Shown: positions 32,269 to 40,061, counted from the first letter of the stretch. The stretch is DNA of 64,000 nt from Pseudoflavonifractor capillosus (GCF_016899775.1 NZ_JACJJE010000012.1:1-64000); one strand, 5' to 3'. Numbers and translations: made by a program. The notes: generated by a model from the letters alone, not told the origin.

Positions 32269-33392
32269 CCCAGCTGGAGGAGTTTCGGGCCCAGATGGAC
32301 AAACTGAAGGCCCGGCGGGAGGAGTACAAGGGGCGGCTGCGCTCCGCCGGCTCCGCCTCGGAGCGGGAGGCCCTGCGGCAGAAGCTGCGCACCTACGGCA
32401 CCATGATCCGGGAGCTCCAGGAGCAGATCGACCACCTGGACCCGCCTAAGGAGCGCAAGGCCCGCGCCCGGAAGAACAGGAGATTGGACATTGGTGCCAT
32501 GTCCTTCGATTTCTTCGAGCGCTCCGGTGCCTGCTGGAGCGACCTGGAGGGCCACTCTTGGGAACAGGTGGAGGCAGGCGACCCGGTGGAGCTGGGAGCC
32601 AGTATGGAGCAACTGCAGCAGTGGATGGCTGAGGGGAGTGAACGGCTCACCGACCGGCAGAGGCTTTACCTGGACGCCTACTACAATCAGGGCCTCTCCC
32701 TGGAGCGGATCGCCCAGGAGTATTGTGTGACCAAGTCCACGGTGAGCCGCTGCGTAAAGCGGGGCCTGGACCGGATGCAGGCCTGGGTGGACTCCAAGCG
32801 GCTCATTGCCGACTGTGCCGACGGCCGGGGCGGGTTTGATTGGACAAAGTACCTCTCCAAGGTTCCTGTGCTCACTGACCGACAGCGTCAGCTGATGCTG
32901 CTGGTGCTGTCCAAGTGGCCGAAGACCCAGGAGGAGCTGGCAGACAAGCTGGAGCTGGAGAAGAGCACCGTCAGCCGCACCTTGACACGGGCGGGAAAGA
33001 CTGTCCAGCAGCTGGGGGCCAGGGGCGAGGCCACCACCCGGCCGGAGATCCGCAACTGGGAGGGGGCGGACAAATTTTCTCTGTGCATTCAGACTGGTAT
33101 GCGTCTGTATTTCTATTACCGATTTTGCTTCCGGGGCGAAAAAATCGGGGGTCTAAGCCGGTACAACTACGAGCTGGCCCGCCGGCGAGAGGCGGGGGAC
33201 AGTGTGGACCAGGTGGCCCAGGAGCTGGGCCTGAAGCCCCAGACCGTGCGTGCGGCCTATTGCCGGCTGAAGCGGCTGGGCGTCCAGGTGGGGCAGCTCC
33301 CAGCGCCGGAGGGGGACACCATCGGGGCCCGGCTGGACCCGGAGACCTATGTCCGGCTGCAAAGGTTGGTGACGGCCCATGTTGATCCATAA
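32265..33392 (+). CDS. Sigma-factor-like multi-HTH regulator within tail operon
   Basis: A 375-aa protein. A coiled-coil N-terminus (LEEFRAQMDKLKARREEYKG) is followed by three predicted helix-turn-helix units: SLERIAQEYCVTKSTVSRCV (about residue 150), TQEELADKLELEKSTVSRTL (about 225) and SVDQVAQELGLKPQTVRAAY (about 315), the first two like sigma region 4. It could be the phage late-gene activator, although it is encoded inside the structural operon. Confidence 0.75.
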   Translation: MTQLEEFRAQMDKLKARREEYKGRLRSAGSASEREALRQKLRTYGTMIRELQEQIDHLDPPKERKARARKNRRLDIGAMSFDFFERSGACWSDLEGHSWEQVEAGDPVELGASMEQLQQWMAEGSERLTDRQRLYLDAYYNQGLSLERIAQEYCVTKSTVSRCVKRGLDRMQAWVDSKRLIADCADGRGGFDWTKYLSKVPVLTDRQRQLMLLVLSKWPKTQEELADKLELEKSTVSRTLTRAGKTVQQLGARGEATTRPEIRNWEGADKFSLCIQTGMRLYFYYRFCFRGEKIGGLSRYNYELARRREAGDSVDQVAQELGLKPQTVRAAYCRLKRLGVQVGQLPAPEGDTIGARLDPETYVRLQRLVTAHVDP

Positions 33393-33756
33393 ACAGACCA
33401 TGGGGGTGCTGCAGACATACTGGACAGGAGCCCACCGGGTCGTGCCAGGCAGCGCGGTTCCGGAACCGGTGATGAAGGAGTACACCTTCCGGGCCGCTCC
33501 GGAGTTGTCCCCGGAGGAGTGGTGGGAGGTGCCGATGTCCAGCAAGCTGGGCCGAAAGATCCGGATGTATTATCCGTGGATTACTCCGGTGGTGGATGAG
33601 CTCGGAGAGCTGACTGATGTGGAGATCCAGCGGGAGGTCCCAGACGGAGAAGCGGAGGCCAGAAGGATCGCCTTGAAAGAGGAAGCCGCCCGGCGGGGTT
33701 ACCGGACGGCGGGGCGCGTGAGGCCCAGAAACATGATGCCGTTTTTGGCAAAATGA
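33379..33756 (+). CDS. Hypothetical protein after the regulator
   Basis: A 125-aa basic protein (LIHKQTMGVLQTYWTGAHRV) overlapping the regulator by 14 bases. It has no recognised motif, and the C-terminal half is charged and Arg-rich. Confidence 0.6.
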   Translation: MLIHKQTMGVLQTYWTGAHRVVPGSAVPEPVMKEYTFRAAPELSPEEWWEVPMSSKLGRKIRMYYPWITPVVDELGELTDVEIQREVPDGEAEARRIALKEEAARRGYRTAGRVRPRNMMPFLAK

Positions 33757-33770
33757 AAGGAGTCAGCTGT

Positions 33771-34298
33771 ATGAGCTTATACGGAGACAAGTTCAAGATC
33801 GGTAGCCTGTCCTGCGGCCTGGTGCTGCGGGGCGGGGCCAACGGGGAGTACCGAGTGGTATTCGAGCGGGAGTTCGCCTCCTTAGAGCAGATCGAGGCCC
33901 TGAACTGGGACCCCCCCACCATCGAGGGGGAGTGTATCCTGCCCGCAGGCTACGGCTTCACGGTCAAGGACATCCAGTACAGCGCCTCCACCCGCAGCTA
34001 CCATGTGGTGCTTCAGGTGGGAACGCAGTACCTGGGGGATGTAACCGGCTACCAGGCCCAGGTGACGGAGCTGCAGGGCACCATCCAGGAGCAGGCGGGC
34101 ACCATTCAGACCCAGCAGAATACCATTGCGGAGAAAAACAGCACCATCGCCCAGCAGGAGGAGACCATCCAGAGCCAGACGGCCACCATTGACAGCCAGG
34201 CGGCCGCCATCGAGGAGCTGGAGGCAGCGGGCACTGCTGAGACAGTCAAGGCCGAGCTGAGCGCGGCATACACGGAAGGGGTGGAGAGCAATGGCTGA
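33771..34298 (+). CDS. Tail protein with heptad coiled coil
   Basis: A 175-aa protein. A beta N-terminal domain (MSLYGDKFKIGSLSCGLVLR to about residue 95) is followed by a strict seven-residue repeat (GTIQEQA, GTIQTQQ, NTIAEKN, STIAQQE, ETIQSQT, ATIDSQA) over about 50 residues, which should trimerise or dimerise as a fibre stalk. Start ATG 33771 after AAAGGAG. Likely a fibre accessory. Confidence 0.7.
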   Translation: MSLYGDKFKIGSLSCGLVLRGGANGEYRVVFEREFASLEQIEALNWDPPTIEGECILPAGYGFTVKDIQYSASTRSYHVVLQVGTQYLGDVTGYQAQVTELQGTIQEQAGTIQTQQNTIAEKNSTIAQQEETIQSQTATIDSQAAAIEELEAAGTAETVKAELSAAYTEGVESNG

Positions 34299-34779
34299 TA
34301 TTGTGACCATGGCCAAGGCCGAGCTGAAGGCCCGCGGCAAGGCGGACGCTGCGGCTCTGGCGGCCAGGGCGGTCTCTGGAGAGGCGGACGACCAGGAGCT
34401 GCTGGACAACCAGAGCATGATTCCCACCTGGCGGGCCAGAGATTTTACCGGCGTTCCCGTGGGCACTCCCTACCAGTGGGAGGGGACGATCTACAAGCTG
34501 GTGCAGGCTCACGACGCTACCGGCAATGAAGGCTGGACGCCCCCGGAAGTGCCGGCCCTGTGGGCGGCGGTGTCCAAGCCCGGGGAGACCGGCACACAGG
34601 ACAATCCCATCACCGCCGCCCGTGGGATGGAGTACACTTATGGCCTCTACTACCGAGATCCGGAGGACGGGAAGCTCTACCAGTGCAGCCGAAACGGTGA
34701 GTCGGAGGGCGGAAAGATCACCCTTCAGTATCTGCCCCATGAGCTGGTTGGACAGTATTTCACGGAGGTACAGAGCTGA
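34291..34779 (+). CDS. Tail protein with chitin-binding-like (CBM5/12) motif
   Basis: A 162-aa protein. PTWRARDFTGVPVGTPYQWEG, then YKLVQAHDATGNEGWTPPEVPALW, is the aromatic pattern of CBM5/12-like domains, common at the end of Firmicutes tail genes where they may bind cell-wall glycans. Confidence 0.75.
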   Translation: MADIVTMAKAELKARGKADAAALAARAVSGEADDQELLDNQSMIPTWRARDFTGVPVGTPYQWEGTIYKLVQAHDATGNEGWTPPEVPALWAAVSKPGETGTQDNPITAARGMEYTYGLYYRDPEDGKLYQCSRNGESEGGKITLQYLPHELVGQYFTEVQS

Positions 34780-35003
34780 TGGACTGGACAACCTTGGCCG
34801 TGGCCGGAATGTCCCTGATCGGTACCCTGGCCGGTACTTTCGGGGGAATCCTGGTGTCCAATAAATTAACCACCTACCGGATCGAGCAGTTGGAGAAAAA
34901 GGTCGCTGCCCACAACAGCCTGGTGGAGCGAACCTATAAGCTGGAGGGGCAGATGACCGAGGTTCAGCACGACATCCGGGATTTGAAAGCGGAGAGGGGG
35001 TGA
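34779..35003 (+). CDS. Small membrane/coiled-coil protein, XhlA-like
   Basis: A 74-aa protein with one N-terminal hydrophobic helix (LAVAGMSLIGTLAGTFGGILV) and a coiled-coil tail (RIEQLEKKVAAHNSLVERTY). This is the layout of haemolysin XhlA-type proteins that accompany holins. Confidence 0.7.
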   Translation: MDWTTLAVAGMSLIGTLAGTFGGILVSNKLTTYRIEQLEKKVAAHNSLVERTYKLEGQMTEVQHDIRDLKAERG

Positions 35004-35007
35004 GAGC

Positions 35008-35205
35008 GTGGAGCAGATGTACAAGCGCCTGGCCAATCTGCTGAGCATCAAGAGCTTGGTCACTCTGGTACTCACGGCGGTGTTTGCCTACCTGACCTGT
35101 TCGGGCGGCGTCACTGCGGACCAGTTCCTCACGGTGTTCACCGTGGTTATTGCGTTCTACTTCGGTACCCAGGCTGAGAAGAACGCCAATAAACCAAGTA
35201 CCTAA
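35008..35205 (+). CDS. Phage holin
   Basis: A 65-aa protein with two hydrophobic segments (SLVTLVLTAVFAYLTC and FLTVFTVVIAFYFGT) separated by a short turn, and a charged C-terminus (QAEKNANK). It should permeabilise the membrane for the endolysin encoded 400 bases downstream. GTG start. Confidence 0.8.
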   Translation: MEQMYKRLANLLSIKSLVTLVLTAVFAYLTCSGGVTADQFLTVFTVVIAFYFGTQAEKNANKPST

Positions 35206-35250
35206 TTGACAAAAACACCCCTATTTTGATAATTGAAAGGAGAACCTACT

Positions 35251-35610
35251 ATGAAAGCAAGCGAATATCTGTGGAAGTACATCGACCTGCAGAACCATCT
35301 GGAGGGGGAGGCCCCTGAACAGGCGCAGGGAGAGCTGCGGCTGGCCATGACCCAGGCCGGGGATACGGAGATCGTCTCCGACACCACCGGGGAGACCTTG
35401 ACCGAACGGGAGGCCATGTCTGTGCTGGGCCGCAACGAGCGGGATCTGCGGGAGGCCTACAAGCTGGGCAATCGGGCCATCTTTGAGAAGATCTGCATGG
35501 ATCAGCAGATCAGTGACGATGAATGGCATGCGGCCAAGGAGGAGGCCGGAGCTGAGGGCGACGGCGACGCCGGTGAGGACGAGGCCAGCGGCGAGACTGA
35601 GACCGAATGA
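35251..35610 (+). CDS. Hypothetical acidic phage protein
   Basis: A 119-aa protein starting MKASEYLWKYIDLQNHLEG with AAAGGAG upstream; the tail is very acidic (GDGDAGEDEASGETETE). It lies between holin and endolysin. No family recognised; expression with the lysis genes is inferred from position. Confidence 0.65.
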   Translation: MKASEYLWKYIDLQNHLEGEAPEQAQGELRLAMTQAGDTEIVSDTTGETLTEREAMSVLGRNERDLREAYKLGNRAIFEKICMDQQISDDEWHAAKEEAGAEGDGDAGEDEASGETETE

Positions 35611-36380
35611 GTAACAGTCCGCTGGTGACCTGTACCAGGATCAGCCCCAACCGTACCAGCCCCCGGAACCACGCCATCGACCGCATCACCATCCACTGCT
35701 ATGTGGGCCAGGTGACAGCGGAGCGGGGGTGCTCCGGAGCCAGGTTCACTACCTATGACCCCGTTGGCGGGGCCTCCTGCAATTATGTGGTAGGCTGTGA
35801 CGGGAGTATCGGGCTGTGTGTTCCGGAGAGTGACCGGAGCTGGTGCTCCTCCAACCGGGCCAACGACCACCGGGCGGTCACCATTGAGACGGCCAGCGAC
35901 ACTGTCCACCCCTACGCGGTGACAGAGGCGGCTTACGGCGCCCTGCTGGATCTGGTGACCGACATCTGCCGGCGCAACGGCAAGCGCAAGCTGTTGTGGA
36001 TGGAGGACAAGGCCAAAGCCCTGGCCTATATGCCGGCGGCCGACGAGATGGTGCTGACCGTCCACAGGTGGTTTGCGGCCAAGGCCTGCCCAGGGAAGTA
36101 CCTGCTGGACCGGCACGGAGAGATCGCCGCCGAGGTTACCCGGCGGCTTCAAGAGGGGGTGTATGACATGACCGAGGATCAGATCCGGCAGATCGTCCGG
36201 GACGAGTTGGCCAAGCTGGAAGCAGAGCGGGCCGCGCTGCCGGCGAGCGGCTGGGCGAAAGAGCTGCTCCAGGAGGCTGTGGAGATGGGCATCACCGACG
36301 GGAGCCGGCCCCAGGCCGGCGCCACCAGAGAGGAGACGGCCGTTATGGTCCGGGCCGCTGTGAGGGCGGCCAAGGGGTGA
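35607..36380 (+). CDS. Endolysin, N-acetylmuramoyl-L-alanine amidase
   Basis: A 257-aa amidase_2-type lysin: ITIHCYVGQ (first zinc His, about residue 31) and VLTVHRWFAAKACPGKYLLD (second His and the Cys/Lys of the active site, about residue 150). The C-terminal 60 residues (EELAKLEAERAAL..., AVEMGITDGSRPQAGATREE) resemble an SLH-like cell-wall-binding repeat. It cuts the amide bond between glycan and stem peptide at lysis. Confidence 0.93.
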   Translation: MSNSPLVTCTRISPNRTSPRNHAIDRITIHCYVGQVTAERGCSGARFTTYDPVGGASCNYVVGCDGSIGLCVPESDRSWCSSNRANDHRAVTIETASDTVHPYAVTEAAYGALLDLVTDICRRNGKRKLLWMEDKAKALAYMPAADEMVLTVHRWFAAKACPGKYLLDRHGEIAAEVTRRLQEGVYDMTEDQIRQIVRDELAKLEAERAALPASGWAKELLQEAVEMGITDGSRPQAGATREETAVMVRAAVRAAKG

Positions 36381-36396
36381 GTAAACAGCCCTTTAT

Positions 36397-36440
36397 CCTA
36401 GCGCCCATTTAGCGTCCGTTTAGCGTCCATGGACGCTAAA
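36397..36440. promoter_or_regulatory. Putative integrase arm-binding repeats, right prophage end
   Basis: Three direct, abutting 11-mers (one degenerate at 36397-36407, then TTTAGCGTCCG and TTTAGCGTCCA) and one inverted copy (TGGACGCTAAA, 36430-36440). The last two form a perfect 22-bp palindrome. Same 11-mer as at 792-813. Confidence 0.65.
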
Positions 36441-36544
36441 ACAAGCAAAATTTATGAAGCGTTACAAAAATTAAAAAGCCCGTATCCCTTGCGGCGCAAA
36501 GGCTACGGGGAAATGGTGAAAGCCGCAAAACAGGCCAAAACCAA

Positions 36545-36589
36545 TTGGTAAGGATGAGGTCCCCAGTTCGAATCTGGGTAGCAGCTCCA
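36545..36589 (+). repeat. att copy 2 (prophage / IME-A junction)
   Basis: Forty-five bases matching the tRNA-Thr 3' half with one change (G for A in the T-loop). It is the right end of the prophage and the left end of IME-A. Confidence 0.92.
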
Positions 36590-36626
36590 AAAATCCCCGA
36601 AAACTTCGGTTTTTGGGGATTTTTTG
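36590..36626 (+). terminator. Terminator after att copy 2
   Basis: AAAATCCCCGAAA... pairs with ...TTTTTGGGGATTTT around CTTCGG, followed by T. It would terminate the tRNA-Thr operon if IME-A were the first element. Confidence 0.85.
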
Positions 36627-36663
36627 TTGCAAAAAGTTGCTTTGTGGGTTGGTCAAAAATTTC

Positions 36664-36685
36664 TGACCCACACCGTGACCCACAC
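36664..36685 (+). promoter_or_regulatory. IME-A left arm repeats
   Basis: Two direct TGACCCACAC copies with 12-bp spacing. Equivalent pairs occur at 46003-46024 (right end of IME-A) and 46268-46289 (left end of IME-B). Likely integrase arm sites. Confidence 0.6.
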
Positions 36686-36721
36686 GCGGAAATGAAACAA
36701 CGGAACCAATGGACATAAGAG

Positions 36722-36754
36722 CGCCGGACAGGAAGAAGGGCTTCCTGTCCGGCG
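36722..36754 (-). terminator. Terminator of IME-A integrase gene
   Basis: Fourteen-pair stem (CGCCGGACAGGAAG/CTTCCTGTCCGGCG) just past the integrase stop at 36772; T follows on the plus strand as well, so it may work both ways. Confidence 0.75.
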
Positions 36755-36771
36755 TATTTTTCTTTCTGTCT

Positions 36772-37926
36772 TTATCGGACCTGCTCCATGAAGCTGCCCA
36801 TGGCGGTGGCCGCCTCGTCCTGCTTTTGACGCGTGGCGTGGGTGTAGGTCCGCAGGGTGAACCCGGCGTCGAAGTGGCCCAGCATAGAGGATACTGTTTT
36901 CACATCCACACCGTTCTGCAGGGCCGTGGTGGCGAAGGTGTGACGGAGATCATGGAATCTGAGGTGCTCCAGCCCAGCGTCCATCAAGATCTTCTTGTGG
37001 AGGTTCACCACTGAGTCGGGATGGTACATCTCTCCGGTGAGGGGCGAGGGGAACATGTAGGGGCTGTCCGGGTGCTTGGAGTGCTCTTGGATCAGCAGGT
37101 CTACCGCCGTCTGCGGAATGGACACCAGCCGTACGGAGTTCTCCGTCTTGGGTCGGGTCAGTTCCAGGGAGCCGTCCGGGTTGCGGACGTACTGCTTGCT
37201 CACGGAAATCGTCCGCTGCTGGATGTCCAGGTCATCCCACCGCAGGGCTACCAGTTCTCCCTTCCGTAGGCCGCTGACCAGTTCCAGGTAGAACATTGGG
37301 AGCAGTCCTCTGGCCTCTGCCGCCTCCAGGTAGGCTTTTATATGCTCCGGAGGCAGGATCTTCATCTCCAGTTTCCTGGGCTTGGGTACGATACAGTCCT
37401 CACAGGGATTTCGGGGGATGAGCCGCTCCTTCACCGCACGGTCCAGGGCACAGTGGAGCATTAAGTGAACGCTGTGGACGGTGGTGGAGCTCAGCCCCTT
37501 ATCCTGGTTCTTTCCGACATGTATTCTGCCGCTCTCCAATAACTCTTTGTAGAGCTTCTGCAGGTGCCGGGTGGTCAGTTTCTTCAGTTTAATGTGTCCA
37601 ATACGGGGGATGGTGTAGGTCTCGATGATCAGCTCATACCGGTTGGCCGTGGCGGTGCGGACATTGGGCTTGGCATAGAGCTCGTACCAGGTGCGCAGCC
37701 AGCTTGTCACGGTATACTCATCCGCCGCCTTGCTGACATCTAAACCGTTGGTTTCTTCGAGTGCTTTCTTTAGCTTTTCTTTGACCTCTGCCTGTGTTTT
37801 GCCCAGCACATTTTTGATGATCCGTTTCCCGGTCTTGGAATCGTATCCGGCGGTATACCGGCCCTCCCACCGGCCGTCCTTCCGCTTGCGGATGTTACCT
37901 TCTCCGTTGGCCCGTTTCTTTGCCAT
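36772..37926 (-). CDS. int: Tyrosine integrase of IME-A
   Basis: A 384-aa recombinase. N-terminal arm-binding domain (GNIRKRKDGRWEGRYTAGYD), SAM-like core-binding domain, catalytic SGLRKGELVALRWDD, HDLRHTFATTAL, LGHFDAGFTLRTYTH with the Tyr nucleophile. Start ATG 37926 after AAAGGAGG. Roughly nine in ten residues are shared with the IME-B integrase (46362), consistent with both using tRNA-Thr; it is only distantly similar to the prophage integrase. Confidence 0.95.
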   Translation of the reverse strand: MAKKRANGEGNIRKRKDGRWEGRYTAGYDSKTGKRIIKNVLGKTQAEVKEKLKKALEETNGLDVSKAADEYTVTSWLRTWYELYAKPNVRTATANRYELIIETYTIPRIGHIKLKKLTTRHLQKLYKELLESGRIHVGKNQDKGLSSTTVHSVHLMLHCALDRAVKERLIPRNPCEDCIVPKPRKLEMKILPPEHIKAYLEAAEARGLLPMFYLELVSGLRKGELVALRWDDLDIQQRTISVSKQYVRNPDGSLELTRPKTENSVRLVSIPQTAVDLLIQEHSKHPDSPYMFPSPLTGEMYHPDSVVNLHKKILMDAGLEHLRFHDLRHTFATTALQNGVDVKTVSSMLGHFDAGFTLRTYTHATRQKQDEAATAMGSFMEQVR

Positions 37927-37949
37927 GCTGCTCGCCTCCTTTGCAGCAA

Positions 37950-38018
37950 CACAACATACCACACCTTCTCGTGGATAGCCATATCAAAAGCTCAGAGTTA
38001 TCAATTTATTATCAATTT
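37950..38018 (-). promoter_or_regulatory. Shared IME control module, copy A (integrase promoter)
   Basis: On the minus strand: two TGATAA sites 11 bp apart (38014-38009 and 38003-37998), then TGGCTATCCAC, then the extended -10 TGGTATGTT, then the integrase ribosome site. Matches copies B (40061-39999) and C (47910-47847). Confidence 0.65.
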
Positions 38019-38122
38019 GTCTGCGACCTTTCTTTGCCAACGGCGTATTACCTTCCGTTTCGAGAGGAGGTTCTTCTCTTTGTTTTATAGCGGCGCAAGA
38101 TCTGAGGGGGTGGCTGAAAAGG

Positions 38123-38159
38123 GCCAGGCCCCGCACTGGCTTTTGGCGTGGGGCCTGGC
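38123..38159 (-). terminator. Terminator of the IME-A mobilisation operon
   Basis: GCCAGGCCCC pairs perfectly with GGGGCCTGGC (two more pairs inside), and on the minus strand it is followed by TTTT. It begins 6 bases past the last stop at 38166. Confidence 0.75.
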
Positions 38160-38165
38160 TGCCTG

Positions 38166-38345
38166 TCAACCCATCTGCTGTCCCTCCTCGTGGTCATCGG
38201 CCTTGTGGCCCATAGCGATCTTCTTTGCCTGCTCCTTGGCCAGGGCCTTTCGGTCGCCGTGCCGGGGACGGGCAGTGGCGTCTATAACTTCCGCTTCAGT
38301 GCTGTCCTCCAGCCTGGCCAGCAGATGAACGATCTGCTCCGTCAC
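38166..38345 (-). CDS. Small mobilisation protein with KKIAMGHK tail
   Basis: If read separately, a 59-aa protein with GTG start at 38345 that overlaps the TGA of the upstream membrane protein gene. It reads VTEQIVHLLARLEDSTEAEV..., ending KKIAMGHKADDHEE. The ending is also the C-terminus of the IME-B relaxase, with matching nucleotide sequence. The frame is continuous with the relaxase frame upstream, so it may instead be the relaxase C-terminus. Confidence 0.5.
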   Translation of the reverse strand: MTEQIVHLLARLEDSTEAEVIDATARPRHGDRKALAKEQAKKIAMGHKADDHEEGQQMG

Positions 38346-39614
38346 AGAAGCAGCCGCCACATCAGGACGCTGACCGCCGCTGACAGGATGCCCGATGCCA
38401 GGAGTGTCAGGAGGATCTTGCCCTGGAAGCGGGCCGAGGCCTCGTCCCAGTTCCTGCGGAACTGCTCCTCCAGCTCGGAGAGCCGCCTCATAAATTCTTC
38501 GCGCCGCTTCCCAGCCTGTCTCCCCTCCTCCTTCATCTCGGAGACCGTCTGCCGCAGATCCTGGCAGATCTCCTGATGGATCTTGTCGGCCCGCGCCAGC
38601 CAGTCCGCCAGCTGCTCCTCCGTGGCCAGCGGCTCCAGACTTTTTTTGGTAGCCAGAGTATCCATCCCGGTCCGGATAGTCTCCTGGAGCGCCAGGGTGC
38701 TCCGCAGGACCTGCTCCAACCGCTCCACTGTCTGGAGCGGCATGGTGTAGAGGATGTTGGCCTGCTGGCCCGTCAGGGTTGGCATGGTTTGTGACACCTT
38801 CTGCCTCTGCTTCAGGGCGTCCAGTGCGCTGTTGCGCTGCTCGCTGCCGGATTCGAAATTCATGCTCCATCTGCTCCTTTCTGAATTTCAGTTCGTGCAA
38901 TTTGTCATCTCTGCACTTTTTCCCCGTGGGGGTGGTGTAGGTGATGCTCTTTCGCCCCTCCTCCCAGCGCACCTGATAGCCCTGCTGGTTCATTTCACGC
39001 AGGAACTCTTCCCGCGTCCCGGCCCGCTTCATGACTTCCTCGATGGCGATGATCAGCTGGAACTTCCAGCTCTCTCCCCGGCTGGCCGCCTGGTATTCCC
39101 CTGCCATCAGGCCTTGGGTGCGCCGATCCTGTTGGTATGGCTTCAAGGTGCTGAGGCTGTGCTCCTCGCAGAGCTGGTCGCTGACCTTCCGCATCTGCTC
39201 CAGAGTGTTGGGTGTGAAGTGCAGCTTTTTCCCGGTGTCCGGGTGAACCGAGTTGACGATCAGGTGGGAGTGCAGGTGTTCCGCGTCGATGTGTGTGGCC
39301 ACCAGAACCTCGCAGCCTGGGAAGAACCGCTCCGCCAGCTCTTGGGCGATTTGGTGCGCTTCCGCAGGCGTGACTTCCTCTTTGGGAGAGAAGGACTGGA
39401 CGTACTGGTAGAAGAAGGTTCCGTTGGCCTTTCCGTAGAGGTTCTTGGTCGCCAGGAAACTTTTCTGTGCCAGCTCCGGCGTGCAGTTGATACCGGAGAG
39501 ATGGCGGCGGCCGGTTTCATCCATCGTCTTTTTCTCCTGTGACACATAGCGGATCACCCGCCCCATGGCGCCCGCCGTCTGCGTCCGCTCTTTGATGTAG
39601 CTACAGGTCGCCAG
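38166..39614 (-). CDS. MOBP-type relaxase of IME-A
   Basis: Relaxase that should nick oriT and lead the transferred strand. The N-terminal domain (first 250 residues) has VIRYVSQEKKT (expected nucleophile Tyr), and HIDAEHLHSHLIVNSVH (His triad). The conserved start ATCSYIKERTQTAGAM lies before the first ATG (39566) and its only possible initiator is CTG at 39614, overlapping the MobC stop. After about residue 250 the frame has the Gly/Ala/Pro-rich look of an off-frame reading where the 38342-38863 gene overlaps it; it regains sense at 38345. The true C-terminus is therefore uncertain. Confidence 0.75.
   Translation of the reverse strand: MATCSYIKERTQTAGAMGRVIRYVSQEKKTMDETGRRHLSGINCTPELAQKSFLATKNLYGKANGTFFYQYVQSFSPKEEVTPAEAHQIAQELAERFFPGCEVLVATHIDAEHLHSHLIVNSVHPDTGKKLHFTPNTLEQMRKVSDQLCEEHSLSTLKPYQQDRRTQGLMAGEYQAASRGESWKFQLIIAIEEVMKRAGTREEFLREMNQQGYQVRWEEGRKSITYTTPTGKKCRDDKLHELKFRKEQMEHEFRIRQRAAQQRTGRPEAEAEGVTNHANPDGPAGQHPLHHAAPDSGAVGAGPAEHPGAPGDYPDRDGYSGYQKKSGAAGHGGAAGGLAGAGRQDPSGDLPGSAADGLRDEGGGETGWEAARRIYEAALRAGGAVPQELGRGLGPLPGQDPPDTPGIGHPVSGGQRPDVAAASVTEQIVHLLARLEDSTEAEVIDATARPRHGDRKALAKEQAKKIAMGHKADDHEEGQQMG
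38342..38863 (-). CDS. Coiled-coil protein with C-terminal membrane anchor (MobB-like place)
   Basis: A 173-aa protein wholly inside the open relaxase frame but in another frame. It has AAAGGAG upstream, a helical body with heptads (EEFMRRLSELEEQFRRNWDEA) and a C-terminal transmembrane helix (ILLTLLASGILSAAVSVLMW). Its composition is protein-like, unlike the overlapping relaxase reading. It may hold the relaxosome at the membrane. Confidence 0.75.
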   Translation of the reverse strand: MNFESGSEQRNSALDALKQRQKVSQTMPTLTGQQANILYTMPLQTVERLEQVLRSTLALQETIRTGMDTLATKKSLEPLATEEQLADWLARADKIHQEICQDLRQTVSEMKEEGRQAGKRREEFMRRLSELEEQFRRNWDEASARFQGKILLTLLASGILSAAVSVLMWRLLL

Positions 39615-39942
39615 AGGAGATCACCGGTCCTTTCTCTGTGAGCAGACCGTTCAGCGCCTCATAGGTCTTGCCCAGCGCTTCTGTCAGTTCGTTCAGATAC
39701 ACCGTCTGGATATGACCCGTGTGAGCCAAGACGGTGAGCTGGTTCAGGTTTCTTCCCCAGGCGCGCAGCTCCGTCAGGATGGGCTTGAGTTCGTGGATCA
39801 CAAGAATCGGTTGTTCCAGCGCGGCTCGGAGCAGGTACTCCTGCTGGCTCAGGCCGGATCGGCGCACCTTCTCACGGATCTTCCTTGCCTCTGCCGGAGT
39901 GACCCGGAAGGCGATCACCTGGTTTCTGGTTCGGACTGCCAT
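39601..39942 (-). CDS. mobC: MobC relaxosome protein
   Basis: A 113-aa protein. RTRNQVIAFRVTPAEARKIRE is a ribbon-helix-helix-like DNA-binding start, and LRAWGRNLNQLTVLAHTG is the MobC family motif. It should open oriT for the relaxase, which starts at its stop codon. Ribosome site GGAGGTGATGG. Confidence 0.9.
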   Translation of the reverse strand: MAVRTRNQVIAFRVTPAEARKIREKVRRSGLSQQEYLLRAALEQPILVIHELKPILTELRAWGRNLNQLTVLAHTGHIQTVYLNELTEALGKTYEALNGLLTEKGPVISSGDL

Positions 39943-39998
39943 GTTCCATCACCTCCGCATAAAAATTTGGTATGCCGCCGCTCCCATTCCGGGAACGA

Positions 39999-40061
39999 CA
40001 ACATACCAAAAATTTTTGTGGATAGCCATACCAAACGGACGGAGTTATCAGAAAGTTATCA
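39999..40061 (-). promoter_or_regulatory. Shared IME control module, copy B (mobC promoter)
   Basis: Minus strand: TGATAA at 40061-40056 and 40050-40045 (11-bp spacing), TGGCTATCCAC, extended -10 TGGTATGTT. Ungapped alignment with copy A is good over 68 bases. Confidence 0.65.

Noticed and set aside
36545-36589. att copies 2 and 3 as extra tRNA-Thr genes
   Set aside because: They contain only the part from the anticodon loop to CCA; no D-arm or 5' acceptor strand precedes them.
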